This document shows, piece after piece, positions 1 to 4,747 of a DNA stretch of 6,201 bases (positions are counted from its first letter, which is position 1; each line of letters begins with the position of its first letter). The stretch is taken from contig CALCJG010000185.1 in assembly GCA_937967705.1 (NCBI GenBank), positions 1 through 6,201 of the forward strand, written 5' to 3'. A program made the position numbers and the translations under genes. The notes under the pieces are model-generated. The model worked only from the letters and a program-made list of their open reading frames with translations, was not told where the DNA came from and ran no database searches. Source of the stretch: an uncultured Spirochaetia bacterium (GTDB taxonomy: Bacteria > Spirochaetota > UBA4802 > JAGODF01).

Positions 1-52
1 ACGGCGACCACCGAGATCTACACTCTTTCCCTACGCGACGCTCTTCCGATCT
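1..52 (+). other. Illumina P5/TruSeq adapter (non-genomic contamination)
   Basis: These 52 bases match the Illumina P5/TruSeq universal adapter from its seventh base through the terminal CTCTTCCGATCT, with a single mismatch (G instead of A at position 35). The match runs to the very edge of the window and stops exactly where a convincing coding sequence begins, as expected for an untrimmed read or contig end. Read in the frame of the adjoining gene it has no stop codon and encodes the peptide FPTRRSSDL, which I recognise as an adapter-derived artefact at protein termini. It should be masked and not annotated as gene sequence. Confidence 0.97.
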
Positions 53-434
53 CGGTCTTGAGATCCAGTCGGATCTCGTCATACTATCAGGATGCCGCAT
101 ACGGGACCGCGGCAGAGAACGGCATAACGGACTCCCGGGATTCATCAACAGCTGGATTGTAACGGGTTCCAACGGCGTACTCATAAGTCTCTGGCCCCTG
201 CCCGACCTGGCCCGGAAGGTTTTTGTCACCTATTATCACCGGTTTCTTGCCAGCGGAATGCATCCCCGCCGGGCCCTATCCAAGACCCAGTATCTGCTGC
301 TGACCAACCGCTGGCGTAAAAGCGATTTTGCCGCCTACAAGACCTTTGAGTACCTGGGACAGAAGCGCAAGTACCGGGAATTCGACTTTTCCTCTTCCTA
401 TTACTGGGGGTCTTTCCAGTACTGGGGCAGATGA
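53..434 (+). CDS. CHAT-domain (caspase-like) protein, C-terminal fragment
   Basis: About 126 genomic codons remain, in the frame starting at 54 and ending in TGA at 432-434. There is no start codon because the left edge is cut by adapter. The fragment follows the end of the CHAT domain (caspase-fold cysteine protease family, often fused to TPR repeats). LVILSGC (retained residues 8-14) matches the usual LVxLSAC strand carrying the catalytic Cys, here encoded at 93-95. GVLISLWPLPD matches the SLWPVxD motif. Then come a helix with YYHRFLASGMHPRRAL and the closing YYWGSFQYWG, matching the family's YYWAxFxxxG end. The catalytic His and any N-terminal TPR or sensor part are missing, so partner and trigger cannot be told. 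CHAT proteins are known from programmed cell death and defence contexts, but also from many uncharacterised proteins. The open frame continues through the adapter, so an automatic call would carry about 17 false residues. Family assignment is good; function is unknown. Confidence 0.85.
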
Positions 435-464
435 GAGGGCATGAGCCTCATCACCCCATATATA

Positions 465-493
465 AAAAAAGAGCCCCGGGCGGGCTCTTTTTT
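465..493. terminator. Bidirectional intrinsic terminator
   Basis: AAAAAAGAGCCC (465-476) pairs perfectly with GGGCTCTTTTTT (482-493) around a 5-nt loop, CGGGC. The GC part of the stem is 6 bp, followed by a T-run on the + strand and, by symmetry, a T-run on the - strand. It lies 30 nt after the CHAT gene stop and about 22 nt after the LCCL gene stop, so it can end both convergent transcripts. Confidence 0.93.
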
Positions 494-515
494 ACAACAA
501 GTATTGATATACCAG

Positions 516-902
516 CTATTTATCGGAAACCGTAAAGGCCGTATCCCCCCAGGAAGTCTTCCACTCACTGGACTTAACACCATTTTTATCGCTGCCTTCA
601 TATTTATCCAAGCCCTTGACAACCGTAACCTTGACCGCACCGCCCTTGTCGGCTTTGATTACGCCGGCATGAACCGCCGCCAGGCATACGGATGAATCCG
701 TCGTGTAGGTATCCACACCGTACACCGAACCGGCCGAACAGGCCGCCGGGCACTTGACCATGAAGCTGCTGCCGACATCCTTCTTCTCGACCTTGACATC
801 CCTCATCTTCGTGGCGCAGTCCACCGCGATTCCCTTTTTGCAGCCCAGAGCCAGAGCGGAACAGGCAAAGAGTGAGAGAACAAGTATGGTAAATCCTTTC
901 AT
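516..902 (-). CDS. Exported small LCCL-domain protein
   Basis: 128 aa. The start at 902 is preferred over an ATG at 938 because a strong AAGGGGG site lies 5 nt before it and the signal sequence begins there. Residues 1-20 form a signal peptide (MKGFTILVLSLFACSALALG) ending at Cys21. This may be a lipoprotein, but ALGC is off the classic L-A/S-G/A-C lipobox, so cleavage by signal peptidase I is also possible. Residues about 29-125 form an LCCL domain, the fold known from cochlin and Limulus factor C. Its four conserved cysteines are Cys29, Cys51, Cys55 and Cys73. Hallmarks are CPAAC, SVYGVDTYTTDSSVCLAA with VHAGVI, and the GLDKYEGSDKNGVKSS segment. LCCL domains are suspected to bind extracellular ligands such as polysaccharide or lipid; no enzymatic role is expected. 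The protein likely sits in the periplasm or on the cell surface. It is a single-gene unit between its own promoter and a shared terminator. Confidence 0.88.
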   Translation of the reverse strand: MKGFTILVLSLFACSALALGCKKGIAVDCATKMRDVKVEKKDVGSSFMVKCPAACSAGSVYGVDTYTTDSSVCLAAVHAGVIKADKGGAVKVTVVKGLDKYEGSDKNGVKSSEWKTSWGDTAFTVSDK

Positions 903-907
903 CGGAA

Positions 908-914
908 CCCCCTT
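908..914 (-). promoter_or_regulatory. Shine-Dalgarno site fixing the LCCL gene start
   Basis: Read on the minus strand, AAGGGGG lies 5 nt before the ATG at 902-900. The in-frame ATG at 938 has only a weak GGA upstream, and starting there would add 12 polar residues (including KNNKK) ahead of the signal peptide. The site therefore supports the 902 start. The SDR gene at 4748 uses a similar G-run. Confidence 0.75.
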
Positions 915-950
915 TTTGTTGTTTTTAGCTGGAATCATATTCCGTCCAGT

Positions 951-979
951 ACCCTATATCATTGCATTTTGTATGTCAA
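951..979 (-). promoter_or_regulatory. Sigma70-like promoter of the LCCL gene
   Basis: On the minus strand a perfect -35 TTGACA (979-974) is followed after 17 bp by TAGGGT (956-951), which keeps the key T, A and final T of the -10 consensus. A second possible -10, TATAGG (958-953), has 15-bp spacing. The expected start near 944 leaves a leader of roughly 40 nt before the ATG at 902. Confidence 0.55.
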
Positions 980-1212
980 ATGAAATGTGAAGGAATCTTA
1001 ACGATTTCCATAGGCTCGGTTTCCCCTGTTCAAGAGATTTTTCTTCATTAAATAACCGTTTCTTTTAACCCGAATATCCTCCCATTTTCAGCGATTTCAG
1101 AATATGAGAAGCCATAGGGGGTCAGAGCCTCTATATTTTTACCAGAATCAGGTCTAGAATAAACTCCTCTTATTGCCGGAAGAGAAGATATATCCCGGAC
1201 CTATACCTTCCC
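980..1212. other. AT-richer intergenic gap, no gene seen
   Basis: This stretch between the LCCL promoter and the ribosome site of the outer-membrane gene holds no believable coding sequence, tRNA or T-tailed terminator. It should contain the promoter of the 1226 gene. TATATT (1132-1137) and TAGAAT (1155-1160) are possible -10 elements, but neither has a good -35 at the right distance, so I name none. Confidence 0.5.
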
Positions 1213-1225
1213 AAGGAGGATACTC

Positions 1226-1783
1226 ATGAATACAAGAATTTCTATGCTCATCCTTATCGCATTCATTGGCATCACGGTTTCCCATAATACCGCGGTTGCA
1301 GCAGGGCCCGGCACTCAGAACAGCATAGGGCTGGCTTTTTCCTCGCTCTCCGGAGCCGGCATCAGCCTGCAGCATCAGCTAGCAGAGGAATATTACGGCA
1401 GGATTACGGGATTATATTATGAAAACCGGTCCGAGCGGACAAACGACAAAGATCCCAACGATACGGCCTTCAACCATACCGTTTTCTGGGATATGGGAGG
1501 GGAGATACAGAGGAATCTCTATTCGGATACCAATAGCGGAACCGGGGTATATCTCCTGACAGGAGGAAGCTACTGGCATTCTAAAAGGAAAAGGCCCTTC
1601 GAACCCGAGAAGAGCCGGACGCGCAATCACTACGCCTGGGGGGCAGGCATCGGTTTCCGGATACTGTTGAGGGAAAACGTTTCCTTGAACGCCGATTTAA
1701 CCTATCAATACACTGACTGGCTGGGATACAGGCAGAAATACGTGGGGCCGGGGGCCGGCATCGGGGGGCAGATCATCTTTTAA
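1226..1783 (+). CDS. Small outer-membrane beta-barrel protein, hypothetical
   Basis: 185 aa, starting 6 nt after a consensus AAGGAGG (1213-1219). Residues 1-26 look like a Sec signal peptide: short basic n-region, hydrophobic core MLILIAFIGITV, and cleavage near AVAAG. The mature part of about 160 residues is the size of an 8-stranded OmpA/OmpW/PagP-type barrel. It alternates glycine- and aromatic-rich strands with polar turns, for example YYGRITGLYYENRSE, GTGVYLLTGGSYWHSK, HYAWGAGIGFRILL and VSLNADLTYQYTDW. It ends in GGQIIF, with the terminal Phe typical of Bam-inserted outer-membrane proteins. It may act as a porin, adhesin or surface structural protein; no enzyme motif is visible and I do not recognise a specific family. 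It is convergent with thrS, with 31 nt between the stops. Confidence 0.8.
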   Translation: MNTRISMLILIAFIGITVSHNTAVAAGPGTQNSIGLAFSSLSGAGISLQHQLAEEYYGRITGLYYENRSERTNDKDPNDTAFNHTVFWDMGGEIQRNLYSDTNSGTGVYLLTGGSYWHSKRKRPFEPEKSRTRNHYAWGAGIGFRILLRENVSLNADLTYQYTDWLGYRQKYVGPGAGIGGQIIF

Positions 1784-1794
1784 CGGCTTCCGGG

Positions 1795-1819
1795 GGTGAT
1801 GAGCCGCGGGCGCATCACC
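1795..1819. repeat. Perfect-stem hairpin over the thrS stop codon
   Basis: GGTGATG (1795-1801) and CATCACC (1813-1819) form a 7-bp stem. Inside it, after an A-G mismatch, GCC (1803-1805) pairs with GGC (1809-1811) around a GCG loop. It covers the thrS stop (1815-1817) and lies 11 nt after the stop of the 1226 gene. No T-run follows on either strand, so it is not a classical intrinsic terminator. It could mark or protect both mRNA 3' ends. Confidence 0.55.
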
Positions 1820-3737
1820 TCCTCTGCCGCACCTCTTCTTTGACCCGGGCGATGAAATCCTCAATCTTCTCCGGGGTGGACTTGTTCTCTCCGCGCAGGC
1901 GCAGGGAGATGGCCCCCTCCTCCGCCTCCTTCTTGCCGATGACGCCGATGTAGGGAACCTTCTTTCCGATGGCTTCCCTAACCTTGTAACCCATCGTCTC
2001 TTCCCGAAGATCCGTCTCCACACGGATGCCCTCGTGCATCAGACGTTCCTGAAGCGAGCGGACATACTCCGCCTGTTCCTCTCCCACGTTGATGAGAATG
2101 ATCTGAATTGGCGAGAGCCAGACGGGGAACCGTCCGGCATAATGCTCAATGAGGATACCGATGAAACGCTCAAGGGAACCCAGAAGGGCACGGTGTATCA
2201 TGTAGGGACGGTGCTTCTTCCCGTCGCTGTCCACGAAGGAGATATCGAAGCGCTCGGGCAGGTTGAAGTCGAACTGTATGGTGGAGCACTGCCACTCCCT
2301 GCCCAGAACGTCCTTGATCTTGATGTCGATCTTGGGGCCGTAGAAGGCGCCGCCCCCCTCGTCCACCTCGTAATCGATCCCCGCCCGCTTCACGGAGGCC
2401 TCCAGCGCCTTGATGGCGTCCTGCCACATCGCCTCGTCCCCCACGGATTTTTCCGCGGGCCGGGTGGCCAGGTAGACCTTGAAATCCTCGAAGCCGAAGG
2501 CCCTCAGCATGTAGAGGCTGAAGGCCAGGACCCGGTCGATCTCCTCCGGCATCTGATCGGGGCGGCAGAAGAGATGAGCGTCATCCTGTGTAAATCCCCT
2601 CACCCTGAGGAGCCCGTGCAGTACGCCGCTGCGTTCATAACGGTATACGGTTCCCAGCTCCGCCCAGCGGAGGGGCAGTTCCCGGTACGACCAGCCCTTG
2701 TTCTTGTAGATCATGATGTGGAAGGGGCAGTTCATCGGCTTGGTGTAATAGGACTGCCCGTCTATGTCCATGGGGGAATACATGTTTTCATTGTAAAAAT
2801 CCAGGTGCCCGCTGATCTCCCAGAGCTGGGATTTCCCGATATGCGGAGAATAGACCAGTTCGTAGCCGTTGCGGTAATGCTCCTCGCGCCAGAAATCCTC
2901 CAGAAGGTGGCGCAGCCGGGAGCCCTTGGGATGCCAGAGTATGAGCCCCGCCCCGGTCTCGTCGTGAACGGAAAAGAGGTCCAGCTCCCGGCCCAGCTTG
3001 CGGTGGTCTCGGTTTTTGGCCTCCTCCAGGAATTCCAGGTGCTTCTTCAGCTCCTTCTCCTCAGGAAAGGCGATCCCGTAGATTCGCTGAAGCATCTTGT
3101 TCTTCTCGTCGCCCCGCCAGTAGGCCCCGGCGATGGAGAGGAGTTTGAAGGACCGGATGTCGGAGGTCTTTGAGAGATGAGGTCCTCGGCAGAGATCCGC
3201 GAATTCCCCCTGTTTGTATAGGGTAACCGTAGGCGATTCCATCTCCCCCAGCATCTCCACCTTGTAGCTCTCGCCGCGCTCCTTGAAGAAGCGTATGGCC
3301 TCCTCGCGGCTCAGCTCTTCCCGGGTGACGGGAAGCTCCTCTCCCGTGATCTTCTTCATTTCGCCTTCGATCCTCTCCAGGTCCTCGGGTGTAAAGGCCC
3401 GGTCCATGTCGAAGTCATAGTAGAAGCCGTTGTCCACGGCGGGACCGATGGTCATCCTGGCCTGGGGGAAGAGGCGCTTGACGGCCTGTGCCATGAGATG
3501 GGAGGCGGAGTGCCAGTAAACCTCTTTGCCCTCGGCATCCTTGAAGGTGATCACCCTGAGCGCGGCATCGGACTCTACAGTACGGGTAAGGTCCACGGGC
3601 TGTCCATTGATATGCGCCGCCACGGCGGCCTTTTGAAGGCCCCTGGATATCTGACCGACGATACTGAGTACTGTGGAACCTTTTTCTGCTTTCAGGACGG
3701 AGGAATCGGGGAGGGTGATACTAATCTCATTGCTCAA
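1815..3737 (-). CDS. thrS: Threonyl-tRNA synthetase
   Basis: 640 aa, full length for the bacterial family (E. coli 642). It charges tRNA-Thr with threonine in the cytoplasm and proofreads mischarged serine. Domains in order: TGS (about 1-65); N2 editing domain (about 68-225) with HSASH (His76, His80) and DLCRGPH (Cys183, His187); class II catalytic core (about 245-535); anticodon-binding domain (about 540-640). The zinc and threonine ligands are Cys337 (MNCPFH), His388 (DDAHLF) and His515 (MIHRALLG). Motif 2 is RYERSG (366-371); motif 3 is in HRALLGSLERF (515-525). No active residue is missing. The start has AAGGAG 6 nt upstream. tRNA-Val lies 27 nt upstream and probably shares the transcript. 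There is no room for a T-box leader, and no infC follows although thrS-infC is a common arrangement. Confidence 0.99.
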   Translation of the reverse strand: MSNEISITLPDSSVLKAEKGSTVLSIVGQISRGLQKAAVAAHINGQPVDLTRTVESDAALRVITFKDAEGKEVYWHSASHLMAQAVKRLFPQARMTIGPAVDNGFYYDFDMDRAFTPEDLERIEGEMKKITGEELPVTREELSREEAIRFFKERGESYKVEMLGEMESPTVTLYKQGEFADLCRGPHLSKTSDIRSFKLLSIAGAYWRGDEKNKMLQRIYGIAFPEEKELKKHLEFLEEAKNRDHRKLGRELDLFSVHDETGAGLILWHPKGSRLRHLLEDFWREEHYRNGYELVYSPHIGKSQLWEISGHLDFYNENMYSPMDIDGQSYYTKPMNCPFHIMIYKNKGWSYRELPLRWAELGTVYRYERSGVLHGLLRVRGFTQDDAHLFCRPDQMPEEIDRVLAFSLYMLRAFGFEDFKVYLATRPAEKSVGDEAMWQDAIKALEASVKRAGIDYEVDEGGGAFYGPKIDIKIKDVLGREWQCSTIQFDFNLPERFDISFVDSDGKKHRPYMIHRALLGSLERFIGILIEHYAGRFPVWLSPIQIILINVGEEQAEYVRSLQERLMHEGIRVETDLREETMGYKVREAIGKKVPYIGVIGKKEAEEGAISLRLRGENKSTPEKIEDFIARVKEEVRQRR

Positions 3738-3764
3738 TGTCTTCTCCTTGCGAAAAGAAAGAAT

Positions 3765-3839
3765 TGGGCGATACTGGAGTTGAACCAGTGACCTCCTGCG
3801 TGTCGAGCAGGCGCTCTAACCAGACTGAGCTAATCGCCC
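3765..3839 (-). tRNA. tRNA-Val (GAC), with C33, CCA not encoded
   Basis: 75 nt that fold fully as a cloverleaf: acceptor GGGCGAT/ATCGCCC, D stem GCTC/GAGC, anticodon stem CCTGC/GCAGG, variable loop AGGTC, T stem ACTGG/CCAGT with loop TTCAACT, discriminator A73. The anticodon loop is TCGACAC, which places GAC at 34-36 (valine). A35, C36 and A73 are the main valine identity bases known in E. coli. Position 33 is C instead of the nearly universal U. The 3' CCA is not encoded (A73 is followed by ATT), so CCA-adding enzyme would be needed. It lies 27 nt upstream of thrS on the same strand. Confidence 0.93.
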
Positions 3840-3846
3840 CGAAAAC

Positions 3847-3874
3847 AACATAACACATTCGGAAAGGATTTCAA
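3847..3874 (-). promoter_or_regulatory. Promoter for tRNA-Val and probably thrS
   Basis: Minus strand: -35 TTGAAA (3874-3869), 16-bp spacer, -10 TATGTT (3852-3847). Only 7 nt separate the -10 from the mature tRNA 5' end, so transcription should begin at or about 1 nt before the tRNA. A second, perfect TTGACA lies upstream (3900-3895), with only a weak -10 (TATTGA at 18-bp spacing). No other promoter fits in the 27 nt between the tRNA and thrS. Confidence 0.55.
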
Positions 3875-3927
3875 TATTTCGTTTTCGGTCATTCTGTCAA
3901 TCATTTTTTCTGAGCAAAAATCCGGTC

Positions 3928-4374
3928 CTACTTGTCCTCTTCAGGGCTCTTGGGCTCCGGCTCACCGCCGCTCAATTTGCGGGACATCTCCTCTACGGCC
4001 TTCATCACCTCTTTGTCGTTCCTGTACTCATGCATGATTTTCAGACTCACGTCCGCCAGTTCCCTGGAGAGCCGCATGGATTCCTCCAGGACGGGTTTCA
4101 AATCCGCGGGTATCTTTTTATCGTCCTTCAGCTCCGGGTATTTTTCCTCCAGTTTTTTTATCTGGGGCATGATGCGGGCCACATCGTCCCCGAACTTCCG
4201 GATAGCGGAGGCCACCTGAGCGGAACCCCTGGCGCTCTTCAGGGCGGCCAGATAGCCGCTCTGGATGCGGTTCATCTCCCCCATGAAGCGGAAAACATCC
4301 TCGTATTTCCGCTGAGCCGTCAGGGGAAAACTCAGAATCAGGATAAAGGCTGTGCAAAAGGCTCTTCTTTTCAT
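3928..4374 (-). CDS. Small exported alpha-helical protein, hypothetical
   Basis: 148 aa, starting at ATG 4374 with GAGG 7 nt upstream. Residues 1-20 form a signal peptide (MKRRAFCTAFILILSFPLTA, cleavage before Gln21) with no lipobox at the cut. The mature protein is strongly charged and predicted almost wholly helical: about four helices with a Pro/Lys-rich turn near residues 80-95 (KKIPADLKP), and a disordered acidic tail GGEPEPKSPEEDK. The layout loosely recalls the periplasmic cytochrome b562 four-helix bundle (a helix with SARGSAQVASAIRKF resembles its NAAQVKDALTKM region). However, the C-terminal heme-ligand His of that family has no clear counterpart and there is no CXXCH, so heme binding is not supported. 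It is probably a periplasmic helical bundle of unknown role, with its own divergent promoter. Confidence 0.75.
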   Translation of the reverse strand: MKRRAFCTAFILILSFPLTAQRKYEDVFRFMGEMNRIQSGYLAALKSARGSAQVASAIRKFGDDVARIMPQIKKLEEKYPELKDDKKIPADLKPVLEESMRLSRELADVSLKIMHEYRNDKEVMKAVEEMSRKLSGGEPEPKSPEEDK

Positions 4375-4419
4375 GGGGAAACCTCGCCGTATGGAATCAC
4401 CGTCAGGGACCGCAGCAGG

Positions 4420-4448
4420 ATTATCCCACGCCTCGCTTCCCCTGTCGA
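4420..4448 (-). promoter_or_regulatory. Sigma70-like promoter of the 3928-4374 gene
   Basis: Minus strand: -35 TCGACA (4448-4443), 17-bp spacer, -10 GATAAT (4425-4420), each one base from consensus. Transcription would start near 4413, giving a leader of about 40 nt before the ATG at 4374. Its -35 is separated by 14 bp from the -35 of the divergent promoter at 4463. Confidence 0.65.
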
Positions 4449-4462
4449 GCGAATTATTTATC

Positions 4463-4490
4463 TTGACTATTTTATATCCTGGGTTATGCA
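4463..4490 (+). promoter_or_regulatory. Candidate promoter of the SDR gene
   Basis: -35 TTGACT (4463-4468), 16-bp spacer, -10 TATGCA (4485-4490), in a locally AT-rich patch. It diverges from the promoter at 4420-4448. If used, the start near 4497 would create a leader of about 250 nt before the SDR ATG. Confidence 0.5.
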
Positions 4491-4496
4491 GTCCTA

Positions 4497-4747
4497 TACG
4501 ATCGCCCGGAACCGCTCCCCTGGGCTGTCGCCGATTCCGGCCGCAGACGCTGCACCAAGCTTTGACCTTGCCGCGGGACCGGGAGGCGGGGGCGTCAAGG
4601 AAGGATTACTGCCCCCTGCTTGGGGAATGGCAGACCGTTTTAATGATACCCGTTTATGGGAAGCCGGTTGGGCCGCTTGTGCGCACACCGGGGAACATCA
4701 GGATCGCTCAGACGAGGTTCCCCTATTATATAGCTGAGGGGGTAATT
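4497..4747 (+). promoter_or_regulatory. Long GC-rich leader with nested inverted repeats
   Basis: This stretch before the SDR gene has no recognised coding sequence. It holds several complementary segments: GGAACC (4508-4513) with GGTTCC (4716-4721), which would close the whole region; CCAAGC (4555-4560) with GCTTGG (4618-4623), enclosing TTGAC (4562-4566) with GTCAA (4594-4598) and CCGC with GCGG; CCGGT (4664-4668) with ACCGG (4687-4691), enclosing CGC-TTGT-GCG. Two further pairings compete with these: CTGCC (4609-4613) with GGCAG (4629-4633), and GGGGAAC (4690-4696) with GTTCCCC (4717-4723). This could be a structured or switching 5' leader, but GC-rich DNA gives such matches by chance, and I recognise no known riboswitch. 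Confidence 0.3.
4736..4742 (+). promoter_or_regulatory. Shine-Dalgarno site fixing the SDR start
   Basis: GAGGGGG lies 5 nt before ATG 4748-4750. The reading frame stays open back to 4352, but the upstream part shows no SDR homology, while the residues after 4748 match the usual SDR N-terminus. The site therefore selects 4748. Confidence 0.8.

Noticed and set aside
53..434. Type III-E CRISPR (Craspase) TPR-CHAT partner
   Set aside because: No CRISPR repeats or cas genes are in the window and the N-terminal part is missing; CHAT domains are widespread, so the specific link is unsupported.
992..1009. Imperfect dyad GGAATC-TTAAC-GATTTCC upstream of the LCCL promoter as an operator
   Set aside because: The pairing needs a bulge, it lies about 12 bp beyond the -35, and short AT-rich dyads are common by chance.
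2170..2427. Other short frames inside thrS, the outer-membrane gene and the methyltransferase (for example 1697-2023 and 5870-6160)
   Set aside because: All are alternate-frame shadows of well-supported genes, with skewed Arg/Ser/Trp-rich composition and no ribosome sites of note.
2034..3173. Long 379-codon open frame on the + strand
   Set aside because: It is fully antisense to thrS, which has intact motifs throughout; the translation is low-complexity Val/Leu/Glu/Pro-rich with no recognisable domain.
3738..3764. T-box or other threonine-sensing leader before thrS
   Set aside because: Only 27 nt separate thrS from the tRNA, too short for a T-box, and no specifier or antiterminator elements are present.
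3905..3921. ATTTTT/AAAAAT hairpin after the 3928 gene as an intrinsic terminator
   Set aside because: The stem is only A-T pairs without a GC core, so it would be a poor terminator.
4594..4640. Resemblance of the ACTGCCCCC stretch to the cobalamin riboswitch core
   Set aside because: The rest of the conserved core (GGGAAxxxGGTG upstream and the CGCAAC continuation) is absent, and the gene downstream is not a cobalamin gene type.
4030..4737. 235-codon + frame, including a possible 83-aa ORF from ATG 4488 to 4737 ending just before the SDR gene
   Set aside because: The upstream part is antisense to the exported helical protein. The 4488 ATG lies inside the proposed -10 box, has no Shine-Dalgarno site, and the product is Pro/Gly/Ala-rich without a recognisable family.
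4352..4747. In-frame N-terminal extension of the SDR protein (132 residues)
   Set aside because: There is no SDR or other domain similarity, it overlaps the start of the minus-strand gene and both promoters, and a strong ribosome site marks 4748.
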